The position numbers and the translations under genes are program-made. Source: Datnioides undecimradiatus (lineage: Eukaryota; Chordata; Actinopteri; Lobotiformes; Datnioididae). Taken from it: DNA of 64,000 bases. The DNA lies in NCBI GenBank assembly GCA_008933995.1, contig WARS01000034.1, positions 5,176,207-5,240,206 on the forward strand, read 5' to 3'. The number at the start of each line of letters is the position of its first letter. Position 1 is the stretch's first letter. Below are positions 12,401-25,600 of the stretch, in pieces. The notes below the pieces were generated by a model. The model saw only the letters and a program-made list of their open reading frames with translations. It was not told the origin of the DNA and did not search any database.

Positions 12401-13955
12401 CCCGATATTAGCTTTTGGTAGCTTCAATCAAAAAATAATTCAAGTGGCCTGAAAGAAGTCCCAACTCGAGCCAGGAGAGGTTTGCTGATATTACACGGAG
12501 CCACTGAAATGCACCTGCTCTAATATATCCATATCAGACTGGGTCTAAAGCCAACTGAAAGACAGATGTATGTACGCAAAGCCAGGCTGGAAGGTACGCT
12601 CTCCTCTGCGCCTCCAGCTCTGATTCACTAACATTTAAAATACAAAAATAAAATTTCATTATCTTGTACAAATTAAAAAGACATGACACATCCTAGGACA
12701 AGATAAGAGGCAATAAATTACATTTCCAGCAGCCTCCTCTGGTCGTGCGTCACACAAACAAGAGCAGAGAGATTGAAATGTGACTGATTTGAGTCTGTCT
12801 GCGGCGGGCAGAGGGCGCGCACGCTGATTTCTGTTCAGCTCAGACAGACGGGCACTGGACAGGTATTTTGAATCATGAAGCAGCAAGAAATATCACAGCT
12901 GTCAGTTGGAATGCTGTTTACTTAATGCATGGAAACATAGATGTGAGTCAAATGTATAGGAACCAAGAGAAAAATGCGGTTAAGGTGCGAGTGTGTGCCT
13001 ACAGGGACACGACAAATGATTATGCACTGAAATGTTTGTTTGTTAGTTAAATATTAATGTTATTAGCATGGACATAAGAGACAAAATAACTATTGTGCAA
13101 GTCAGTCTGTGTGCACAATAAAAAGGTCCTGCTCCCACTCACGGTCATGAACCCTGTTTAGTGACCGAGAGGATGAGATTATGAATATGCCAAAACAAGG
13201 GTTCACTGGTTGGATGAGGAAGACCTGGAAGTCGACCTGCTGCTCTCTCCCAGTTGAACCCAGACAAAATAAAACAACCCAGCGCTTAGAAAATGATTAT
13301 ATAAACCAGTAAATGTAAGAATATGTAATCCACTTCCCCCAGCTGACTGGTTTGAGATCGCTCAGGTGGGGCAAGATAAAGATGAGCTGCTGTTAAGTGA
13401 AATCAGTTTCCGCAGAGCAGGAAACCATTGAAATCTTACATTAAAAACACTGCTGGTGATTACTGCTACTCAGTGCCGCTTATGTTTCCCTGTGATGAAC
13501 TAGCGATCTCTGCAGGGTGCCCCCTTGCCTTTCAGTCATCACATAATGATAAGCAGGTATGGATAATCAATAGATGTCATCTGTGTCTCCCTCCGAGCTG
13601 TATTGTCAAGGCTGGAAAAGCCAAGACGACACAGCACTAAAGCCAAACACAGCGCTGACGTGTGGCACAGACTTTTATGCAACCTGAATAGCATCAGGAC
13701 AAATTCAGGTTAAGGACTTTTACTATTTGCGAGTGAAGATAATCAAACTAACTGCGTCACTGCTGCCAGATTAGAGGTGAAGGACATTTAGTGTAGCTGA
13801 ACCAGATCTGAATGGTTTTTAACAAGAAATCGGCCCCTTTCAGCACCCTAAGTGTTTCTCTAATCACTAATCACTCTGATGTAAATGAGGATGAAATGGC
13901 TGCATTCACACGCCGCTCCAGAATTCTTCACTTGGGCGCTGTTGTTTGCAAAGAT

Positions 13956-13995
<40 letters not shown>

Positions 13996-16215
13996 TGTGT
14001 GTGCGTGTGTGTGTGTGTGTAAATGAGAGAGGGAGAAGCTCTTTAATGCATCGCTTGCATGAGACACCCATGTTGATATTTTATACCGTGTTAAACACTG
14101 TATTTAGACTCAGACTGGGGTGAATTAACAGACAGTATGACATGTCAAATCAGTGTGGCTGCTCGACGGGCTGACTGATTGAATCAGATCACATTATGGT
14201 GAGAATATAGTTGTGCGTGTGTGTGTGTGAGTGTATTAGTGTGTCTGTGTGGATGGGGGAATACCCTTCCTCTGGAACAGTCTGGAATCACGAGACTGTT
14301 GCCGTGGCAACGCGAGAACGGGAATTTCCCTAGTAACAGACGGGATGTGGAGATGCTGGGAAGAGTGGGAATATCACCTTGGCGACTGTGGGAATGTCAC
14401 CGTGGCAACGGTGGGCCCGTCAGGTTGGAATATGAGTAAACGGATAACTGGATGTTAGATGGATGAATAGAAACATTAATAGATGATGAGCTGATGCTGA
14501 GTAGATGCAGCAGGACAGTCCCCTGCAGAGAATTATTGATTTTTCATCTGTTACAGGGGGAGCTATACAAACACCAACAATAACTCTATTTTACACTGAA
14601 ACTGTGCTCAGACTGAGGCTTGAGAATATAAATATAAGAGTATTGAGCAACACAGTATATTTCCTTTAATGTGTTAATGGAATTAATTCTAGCATTACCA
14701 GTTAAAGTTTCTGGACTTGATGATTGGTTGGTTAAATGGATTGAATGCACAGCATTTGAAAATCAAGGTTGATAATACTGGTAATTTGGTTTACTGTCCA
14801 GCCCTAGTTGCCCAGTCATGGTATAGCTATTTTACAGTATAACTAATAAATATTGCCTCCTACTGAATAAAATTAGTGCAAGGTGGCGTTTGAACCTTTG
14901 CTTTTAGTGTCATCTGTACGGTTGGGTATTGTTTCCAATTTCACCTGTGCCAACATGATAAGTTTCAGTGCAAAAACTTTTTTTCTTTTAAATATCTTAC
15001 TTTGAGAAATGTAAATGTTTTTCTACGAACCCTTTTTAAAGGATAAATTGGCCTTGGAAATTTCTATCAGATGAGTCACAACACGAGCCAGGAGAGGTTT
15101 GTGATATTACACGGAGCCACTGAAACGCACCTGCTGTAATATATCCATATCAGACTGGGTCTAAAGCCAACAGAATGACAGATGTATGTACGCAAAGCCA
15201 GGCTGGAAGGTACGCTCTCCTCCGCGCGTCCAGCTCTGATTCACTAACATTTAAGACGCAGAAACACGTTTGACATTATCTTTTAGAAATTAAAAAGACA
15301 GATGAAGTAGAGACGACGTGGCACGTTTCAGGGAAAGATAAGAGGCAATAAATTACATTTCCAGCAGCCTCCTCTGGTCGTGTGTCACACAAACAAGAGC
15401 AGAGAGATTGAAATGTGACTGATTTGAGTCTGTCTGCGGCGGGCAGAGTGCGCGCACGCTGATTTCTGTTCAGCTCAGACAGACGGGCACTGGACAGGTA
15501 TTTTGAATCATGAAGCAGCAAGAAATATCACAGCTGTCAGTTGGAATGCTGTTTACTTAATGCATGGAAACAGACTTGCAGCGAGTGTGTGTGTGTGTTT
15601 AAGGGTGCGGCTATTAAATGTTTTAATTATGAGTTATATTGAATTTTGAATTATATGAATTAGAGCAAAGCAGATAAATGTGCAAAATAGCTGTAGGTCA
15701 CATGACATAAAGCCTTTAAAATGTAGTTCATATCAACATATTTTCATATTCTGAGCCTGACATGTGTCATGCACGCAACTAATCTCCTCCAAATTCAATA
15801 GCTGTGTTTCTGATCTAACGCAGATTTATTATTGACTGCACCACACAACACGCTGAGCAGCGCGCTGGGAATTTTGTCAGTTCAAGTGCTGGTCGTGCAA
15901 AGCTTCGCTGCTCCTGTTCCCTCCTTCTCCCCTGCTGCACAAGATGGATCCTTCACAAAGATGGAAAACACCCCTGCTTCTCTCTCTCTCTCCGTCACAC
16001 ACACACGCACACACACTCTTCATAAACTGGGTCAGTTTTGGCTTTCTTCTGTCCCTGTGCATTAGGGTATACCTTTACACATTCACTCATGGCTGCACAC
16101 ACACACACACACACGTTCAAAGGGGAATCCCACACTGCCTTAGCAGCGCCGACGAAGGCGAAGTCACCGATGTGTGTTTTATCGAGGGAGAATGGGTGTG
16201 GTCACATGGACGTGC

Positions 16216-16247
<32 letters not shown>

Positions 16248-19200
16248 TCGAGGAACCACATTAGATTAACAGTGGCACCAAGCGCGTGTGTTTGTGTGGA
16301 AAAAGCGTGCTATCCATCTACAGAGAACAATCACGATCGAATGGAAAAACGCCTGCCTGTACCTGCCGAAGAAGCACTGCCATTATATCACCCAGTGCAG
16401 GTGACTCCATCTTTATCTGGTGACTCAGTCAGTGTTTGTCCCTCCCATCTCCTTTGTCACGTCACTCTACGACCAGCTGTAGTTGGAGTCGTTTTGATAG
16501 CGAGAGGAAGGGAATCGTACTCGTACCAACCAGCGTGTAAGTCATTAGATAAATAGTAAACAGAATAAACAAAGTGGTTACGATGCTGCTCCGGTCCAGA
16601 AATAATTTATCAATCTTATTCAAGTGGAACAATGACCATGAAGGAGGGATTAGTCTAAGAATCCTGTAATGGATTGGATGTGCCTGACTAGTCTCTCCAC
16701 AGGAAGTCCCTCAGGATGCAGCATGTGGTCACATTGTTCTTTAAGGCCAAAAGCTGCACTGTATCTCAAATTGATTCACAAATCATACAGAACACATCAC
16801 AAATTCAGCATTTGCTTGCCCATATTTAAAGGCTGCATGATGTGCAACATGTACTCAACTCACTTCTCTTCTCTTCTCCTTGTGTTCTTGTCTGTTGACG
16901 TGTAGAACCACAGCTGAAGGGCATAGTGACCAGGTTGTTCTGCAGGCAGGGCTTCTATCTCCAGATGGGCCAGGATGGAAGTCTGGACGGGACCAAAGAC
17001 GACAGCACCAACTCCTGTAAGTAGACGTGTAAATCCCAGATATGAGTGACTTTCTATAACACAGTGTCAGTTGCATCCAGCAGGACCCTCATTTATCACC
17101 CCAGCTCAACTAAAAGCGTGCGTGCAATCACTTTCGGGAGCTACATTGTGATTTTCTCGACAATGCGCGAATGTAAGGCAGTGCAACAAGTGTTTGGAAG
17201 ATCAAAGAGAGAAAAAGAAAATCTGCGCTCCAAACAACGCTGAGGAGGGTTGCAGCCCAAAACCAAAATTTCATCACAGCAAAAGCAAAGCCACGACAGA
17301 CTCTCTCAAGGCCAAACAGTTATTTAGAGATGATCTGTCTCTTGTCCTCATTTGATTTGATGAAGGTCGAGAGATACTTTTCATCTCGCTCTGAAACGGA
17401 GGGAGCAGCGGGAACGATCTAACGACTCCTAGTCATTACAGCAGCGGTTAGAAGCTTAAAATAGTTTGGTCTAAATGACGGCCAGCCATTTTTGTTGCCG
17501 TTGATTGAAATGCGCAGTATATGTAACCATAAAGACAGTAATGAGACACTAGTGGGGGTTTCATCGTGGCTCCGTTCGTGACCTTTCACATGGCGGTTTT
17601 CAGAAAACACAAAGCGACAAGAGGCTGCTCAGAGGGTTTCATTTTTTAATGCCTAGTTTATTGGACCCCTGCACCCAACACTGCCCCAGGGGCGGAGCCG
17701 CAGATGGATGTCTTATTGATTAACGAAGGCTTTTCTATATTCTGACGTGCTAAGCCGAGAGAAAATCAAATGCTAATCAGTGATCACTGTAGCAGGCCAC
17801 TCGTCGGTTCAGAGCGTCCTTTCCACATTGGCTGAGCTGGTTGCTCTCTGCAGTCCTCGTGCTGCAGCGATGTCCCACTTGTTTACTATGATTTATTTTT
17901 TATTTTTTTGGCAAATGTCTTCACATCAATCTTTGGCAAATGCCTTCCTGTCGGCTTTTTTTTTTTTTTCCCCCCTTCTTAAATTTCCTGCCACAGCTCG
18001 GCGTGCAGATCAGACAGAATTTACTGCGGCTCCCACTTGTTGCCAAGCTTCCTTTTTCCATTTGTTTGCCCGCTTTTTGTTTTTTTGTTTTGTTTTTTTC
18101 TCTGCCCGAGCCGTGTTCAGCAGTGGGGAGACATCAGTGACATTTCCCGCAGCATTTAAAGGGAGTGCTGCTACCATCTCTAATCAGCTGGGTGCATATC
18201 TTTATGTTAATGAAGGCTGTGCATGAGCGTGGTGGTGGTTTTAGAGACGCGTGATATTTACCAAGGATGATTACTTGCAGGTGTACTTTGGCACATTTGA
18301 TAAATTCTCCTGCTCAGCTCTGATCACTGTAGACGTTGCTTGTTGGAGACATTTAACAACCATTTCTGTGCAACCTTGATTAATGAGGGCAGTGATATCC
18401 CAGGTGTAATCAGCCCTTGATTAGAAAGGGCTGTTGGTTCCAAATATAACGTCCAGTGTCATGGCCTTCATTGCAGGTCATTGTCATGTTGTGATTTTAT
18501 AAGATATTCATTACATAACAATATCTGCGTATGTTTCCCGGCATGGGCTGTCCTTGGAGAACCCTCTGCTGCTGTTAGACGACGATCAGCTCATCATGCT
18601 GTCCCTGGCCTGGATAAACAGCGACATCATAAATTGGGGCGTCGATGAAGTTTTGCAGAGGCCGAATGAAACGAACAGTGGTCTTTGATTCAGCCTATCA
18701 CAAAAGCCATCTTTGCTTTAATTCAATCATCATTTCGGTTTATCTCTCCATACTGGAGAGGGCAACAATGTGCAAGAAGTGACACAAATCAGCTTTAAAG
18801 GATTAATTAAAAGTCAAGTGGCTTTAGAGGACCATGTCTTTGACACATGGGTGGATTAGTTAATATAGGCATGACTGGACAACAGTACGAAACTGGAGAA
18901 ATCTTAAAAGCAAAAACAACAGTGAGGTCTGGGGATTATCTGGTGGCACTTCTGTTCATCTCCTTCGGATACAACGAAGGCAGAAATCTCATTTCAAAAC
19001 TCCGGCAAATGAAAGCGAATCATTTCCGCACTTTGTCAGCACCGAGTTTAGTGGAAACGCAACATCTCAGCCTTCGCCAGGCATCAAACTCACAACATGA
19101 AACAGGGAACATCTTTATACTCGGGCCACTGGTTGCAACCAGCAGCCGAAAATAATTTTCACGTAGTCACAGACACTTGAGACAATTACACCATCAATTA

Positions 19201-21270
19201 TTGATGAAAACATCTCCAACAATATTGTGTCTATTCTCTTTTTCATCACTGAGGTTTTTTTTAGAGGCCCAAACAGGGACGGACATATCAAACTAGGTTA
19301 GGCTGCGAATGCTATCATATGTTGGGCTGGTTCATGCTATATATGAATAAACATAAGCAAAAAATATTAAGATCCACACAGAAAAAAGCTTCAGAAAAGG
19401 TTCAGATAGAAGCTCGACTCGATTTAATTTGACTTGTTTTAAGCTGCAGCTACATTTACTATGTTTGCCTGAGCGGCTTATGACAAGTTCAACTGTGAAG
19501 CATTGGATCTAAATCATCCAACGTTTGCACTCACACACCGAATGCACAGAGCAAGGCAGGATTCCCCTTGAAATTGGTTTTACATCGTGTGCATGTCGCA
19601 ACACTTGGACTGTATGTGCTGTCAGCGGCCCAATCGATAACTGGGTAATGACAAGCGGAGCAGGGGTTAAAGAGGTGTGGTTTCAATTGGCCTCAGAGGG
19701 ACGCAGACGAATTTCAGCAGCCTGGAAAGGTCACCGCTAATGATGGCCAATAATCAACACGTTTTCACATTAGAGCAGCGCTACAGACGGGAATATATCA
19801 CAGTGGAAATGTAAAAATAATGATAATAACATTCAAGCTCCATCTTTGTCATTTTACACTTCAGAGCAAAATGTCAATTGCTCCTCCATCATTAGGGAAT
19901 GTGAGTTTTGAGAGCTGAGAGGTTTTCTGCGTTTGATTGGTCACCTGGACCGACAGTTCCAGTGTCATTAGTCTGTATTATTTCAAATACAGACTTGTAT
20001 GATAGATGATGCTTGTGAAGCTTTTCTGCCAAAGCTCCAAAGGCTTGTTCACACACTTTCAAATCCAAATGCCATGCAAAACAACTTTTGTGGCTTCTCT
20101 GTAAACCACCGTGAAGCTGACAGCCATGTTTTGCCGAGTTGTATCCTGACGCTGCTCTCAGGCTCTAAACCTTTATTTGTCTTTATGAACAAAACATTTT
20201 GGACGCAGGTCAGATTAAAATACTAGTAAAAATCAAAATGAAAAAGACAAACTTCTCATAACTAAGACAAATCTAAAAAGATGCAAGACAGTCGGACGTT
20301 GCAGGAAGTGAACAAAAACACCAGTGACTAGCATTGTCTTTTAAAATAGCTGCCCGAGGCGATGAGGGTGTGATCAGCTGTCTGTTCCTTTTACCGTCAC
20401 TGACTACTGTTCTTCAAATAATACTGACCCCATGAAGCTCAGAGCACCACTGTGCCTTTGACATAAATAGATAAAAATGGGCTGATATTAGAATCATATG
20501 GTAAAATTTTTATATCTTCACAAAGTTAACTCGTACACGTATTTAAAGCCGGACGGAGCAAACCCTCAAACTGCGCAACGCAAATTTGTTTCTCCTCGAT
20601 GAACGCCATCCAGCTGTATCACCAGCTGTCAACACCGTCACCTCACAGTGGGACAGGACAGGCGGGATAGAGACAGAAGGGTCGGCATGACGTTGGGTGC
20701 CTTTCTTAAGGAAAGTGGCCCACAGCTGAGATGATGATAGGTGGCGAAGAGGACAGAGCGATCCGAGAAAGCCTGTCCCTTCGCAGGTGATGTTAGGGTG
20801 TTAGCGGCGATGGATGATGTGCCTCATGATGCACATCACAGCGAATATTAATTTGACATTAACTCCAGTATTCAGTTTGGGTCCTGGTGTGATTTGCATT
20901 TAAACATGATTTAAGATTTATGATGACATAGATAAGAGAAGATATATATAATACATAAAAGATGGAATATTTCCTTATTTTTCAGTCCAGTTTGCAGTAA
21001 AGGATAGATTATTACTCTGATATTAAGATTATTACTATACAGAATTATGATAAAGAGACAAAACAGAATATCATCAGAATTTCTAACTGAGGCTGTGGTC
21101 TCAATTTACAGCTCAGACTTTAAAAGCCCTGCAAGCAGCCTCTGGAGGCCGGGCTGCCTCTTCACCTCGCCAACGAACCAAACAAACTGAGCGACTGACA
21201 TTTCAGTTCACAGAGCACTGTATTTCAAGAGGAGCAACGCACACACTGCACACAAACTGAGCACACGCTG

Positions 21271-21315
<45 letters not shown>

Positions 21316-22581
21316 GTTTGTCTGTTTTTGTCCTCAGCTCTGTTTAACTTAATTCCTGTGGGTCTGAGAGTCGTGGCCATCCAATCAGTCAAGACTGGCC
21401 TCTACATCGCCATGAACGGAGAGGGTCACCTCTACTCATCGGTGAGCATGCGCGCACAAACGCACACACACAGACACACACATGGGGCGCGGGCATGGGG
21501 ACACAAGAAGGAGGACAGTGCCTATAAGACATATTTGATTTTAGGATTTTATAAACACGTGTCTGTCACAGGTTGTAATGAAAACTGCTAAATAAAACAA
21601 GATAAAGCTGAAGTAGTAAAGGTGGTGTCAAGAAATCTGATAATAGAGAGACGCAAAAAACAATATGGAGGACATGGCTGTACAGAGAGAAGAAAGAGGT
21701 GGTGAAGTGGAGGGGAAGCGAGGTAGAGGAGGAGCGGTCGGCTGCTAGGAGATCTGCTTGAGTGGAATATGAATTATTTGCATGCTGACTCTTCAGAGAG
21801 AGTTCACACTCTTCCACGTCTGACGTCTCTTCACCCAGACATCATCCCTCTTTCCTCCCCTTCATTTCTTTTTCTTCTGGGTGGAGATGACAGGAGCCAT
21901 CGAGGAGGGGAAAGGAGGTGAAGGGAGGAGAGGAGAGGTGATGGAGAGAGGGTGTGGGGGAATAGAAATGGATGGGAGGGGAGAAGAAAGGAGGAGAGGA
22001 GATGAAAGGAGAGAAATGAAAGGGAGAGGTGAGGGGAATAAAGGTGAGGGCAGGACAAATCATGAAAAAAGAAGGAGCGTGGAGAGGCAACAGAAACGAG
22101 GTGAGGAAGAAAAAGGGCAGGGACAACGAGAGAGAAAAGATAGACAAGGACAGAGAAGAGGAAAATGGCTGTAGACGGGAGAGGAAAATATGGAGAAGAC
22201 AGGAAATAGCTGTAGACGGGATAGGAAAAGATGGAGAGGAAGGAGGCTGAGGGTGTAGACAGGGGAGGAAAAGATGGAGAGATAGGGGATAAAGGCTGGA
22301 GACAGAGGAGGAATCGATGGAGAGCAAGGACAAAAATGGTTGGAGACCGAGGACGAAAAGATGGAGAGAGGAAGGAGGGAAAGGTCTCAGACAGAAGAGA
22401 AAACGATAGAGAGGAAGACGGAAACATGTTGTAGACAAAGGGATGAGGGGATGAGAGAGGAGTAATCGGGAGGAGGAAGAAAGGAGCTCTGCGCTGCTCT
22501 GCTGGGCTTTCTCAGCCTGTCGCTGAAAGTCACAGATGCATGAGGGCTTCCTGTAAATAATTGAAGAGGGGGAGTCCCCCC

Positions 22582-22626
<45 letters not shown>

Positions 22627-25600
22627 GTAGAAATCCCCTCTAAAGCTGCGTAGAGGGAAACTGAGGATGTTTGATCGTGTTCCAGCTCTGTGACTGATGT
22701 ACGAGCAGCTACATGATAGCGAATATATAAATTACATACAGCAGGTCCAATTTATCATGATGTCAGCGCTGCTTGATGTTTAATTGGCTGCTGCAAAGGT
22801 CCTGGCAGGTGTAGTGTGTCCTAGAGTGAGCCACTCCGCCTGAAGAGATACTCATTAAACATTACGAGGGCGCTATCGCAGCTACAGTTTGTTTTATCCG
22901 AGCCCAAGCGGTTCACCTTTATATATTTATGTAATTGGTCTGTTCGGGTTCGCGCGGGCTGAGCGTCTTGTTTATAGGACGCAGTTCGGATCATCCTTCA
23001 TCCCGCAGGGTTTCTTATTGTGGAGGTGTCAGGAAGTCAATACAAATCAGATTCCAGTTCCCGCAGCTTCAACTAAACCTGATGAGTTTGTCAGCAGCCA
23101 TCGCTGTTCGAGAGTCCAGGCTGCGTTTTGCCCTCGGAGGAACTTTTATGTAACAATACGCTGAATAGCACATGTCAGCGCACCCCCTTGTGCATGAAAA
23201 CACAACACTGTTCTCACCTGTCCTAATGACGCCAGCTACAGAGACAAATGTGCGCAAACGGTCGACGTGGCTCGCGTAAGCGCGCATCGCTGAGTGCGAA
23301 CGTTTTAAGCACTGCGACTGCACTCTAATCATCGAATTCAGAACATGATGTACTGAATACCGAACACAGCGCGCGTGAAAAGGTGCTTATGGAGCAAATG
23401 TGCAATTAATGATGTTACATTTAATTGCATGTTATGTTTGTTTGGCTCGATCCTATTTTGGCTTCTGTGCGCCTGAAGGACGAGCGTAGTCGGAACATTA
23501 GAAATAAAAATCTAAATCTAAAATAAAAGAAAGTGTCAATCAGTTATGGAAAATGTAGCATGAATACATTTGTCTGAAGGTCTTGATGGGATAAAAAACA
23601 GTAATGCCAGTATCAAAAACCTTAATTTAGACCATCTCCTTGCATAGTACATTCTCCGTCTTGGCTTGCTTCTAAATTTATGCTGCTCTGCCCTCAGTGA
23701 CATTCTTTATCCTCTTATTGCAAATTGTTAATGATATGCTGCAAACTTAGTTATACATGGTAGGACTATCTTATTAATCTCAGATCGCAAGCATCGTGCA
23801 GAGTGCGGTTGCGCGCGCACGGGCGCCGCACGTGCCCGTGCGCGTGGGTTTCGGCCGTGCGTGCGTGCAACTAACAGATGGCACAGTGTGCAATGAGCTG
23901 CTATGTGATAATTATGGAGCATGCTGGGGAAAGTGGAAAAAAAAAAAAGTGCTGATGAGTTTGGGACTGTGTGTGTTTATGTGTGAATGAGGCTAGGAGT
24001 GACGAGAGTGTGTTTATGCGCAAAAAAAGTGTGTGTAATACGCACACTGGTATGTTGTGTGTGTGTGTGTGTGTGTGCAAGGGGGGGTGGGTGTATCAGG
24101 GTGTCTCTTTAGGTGTGGGTGTGAGGATGTCAGCCGAGAGGTGAAAGCGGAAGTGGACTTTTTCAGTAAAATCATCACACTTTGCCGTAACATACGACTA
24201 CTCCTGCTATTCCTACTACTGCTGTAGGAGCAGGCTGAGGCACTCACTTATTATGTTAGGGCTAACAAAGCTTAAAAAGGGTAAATGTGACATAATTCAC
24301 AAAAGAGACAAACAAGAAGATCTGAAGCATTTTCTCCAAACTGTTCATGTACCAGTGTGGGCGTGAGTTGTATCTAGATCATGACTGAGGCTAGTGTACA
24401 TCATTATCCCCCCCAGCTCCCTCAAAAAAAAAAAAAAAAAAAAAATCTGCTTGTTTTTGAGATCTGAATTGTGCTGACTGTCCACCAGCCAAGATTAGAA
24501 ATGGAAATGTATTCCTTCATGCCAGCTCCTGTGAGTCAGACCGTTAGAGCCCCAGTCTGTCTGCTGGAGAGGTCCTGGGAGCCCGAACAGCATCAAATCA
24601 AGTCCGTCCTCTTTCTGTCTGTTTCATTCTCTTTACCCCGTTCTCTTTCACTCCAGATGTTCCCATTAAGGTCAATTACAGACACAGGTATCTGTCTTTG
24701 ATTCTTTTCACTATACGCTTTTGCAAGGTTTTGAGAGTGAATGTCTATCTTGGAGCAGAAGTGCTGGCAATGACTCAAGATTAGCTTAAAAGGAAATGTA
24801 GTTAATGGATCCATCCACATTTCCATAGGATTAAGCCTAAGTGACAATAATTAGAACGTCTTGTGCATCACGGTAGTTCAGTATTTTAAGCATTTGCCGT
24901 ATAATTGCAAAGTCCCTGGTTTGATTCTGAGGGATTCATAAACATGGCATGCCGGTGCCAACAGAGAATTAACACGCAAGTGTAACTTAAAACATAAAAA
25001 GGCTTACGGGTGAGGCGAGCAAAGGTCAAAGCCAGGTGTAGCAGTCCAACAGGCAAACAAATCCGTAAAGGGCAGGAACTGATGAAAGTCCAGAAACTGG
25101 CAATATCCACACAAGAGCAGGGGGAGCTAAGAAACAGAGCAGGAAGAGAAACACACAGAAATTAGACAAGAGGTAAGTCTTTCAAAGTAAAACTGAAAAC
25201 CGTAATGGATAACAAAAGCAATAAAAAAAAAGCAGCACTCAGACATGACTGTACCCTGGAGGTGTTATCGGGGAGGGTCCCTGGGGTAAGTGGACTGGAA
25301 GCTGAAGACTGATGCCAGAGAACATGGGCGGATAGCCTGGAGGCTGGACAGGGGCTGAATAGGAAATCTCAGGCGGACAGCATTGCAGAAGACGAGCAGA
25401 ACCCTAAAACAGACGGCCTGTGAATGGTGAATGGTGCTGGTCTGGAGGGCAACCAGGAGTCAGGAGCCAAGGACAGTGTGGCTCTGGAGGATGTCCCGAA
25501 GCCAGCAGACTGGAGTTCAGGACCAGAGTCCAGCACCTAGAGTGTAGGACCAAGGGCCAGCGACATGAGAGTCACAGAGGGGGCTGGCGACAGGCAGCGG

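Larger units (their letters stand above)
9476..16905 (+). other. fgf14: fgf14 intron 1 (7,430 bp)
   Basis: Bounded by donor GTGTGG and acceptor acgtgtag. Contents in order: alternating purine/pyrimidine DNA (9505-9720), CT/GT simple repeats (9745-9815), a pyrimidine tract (10505-11875), duplicated block copy A (12458-12937), a GT repeat (13957-14020), an X-box cluster (14298-14409), block copy B (15074-15572), and CA/GT repeats near 15995-16115 and 16211-16247. Nothing else recognisable. Confidence 0.9.

Noticed and set aside
12659-15521. Similar minus-strand frames of 75 and 81 codons in the two intron-1 block copies
   Set aside because: Both copies come from the same duplicated DNA, so similarity is expected; the C-terminal parts diverge, no family is recognised, and there is no sign of coding constraint.
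21842-22621. Minus-strand frame of 259 codons
   Set aside because: Complement of the purine tract and minisatellite; low-complexity sequence with no domain.
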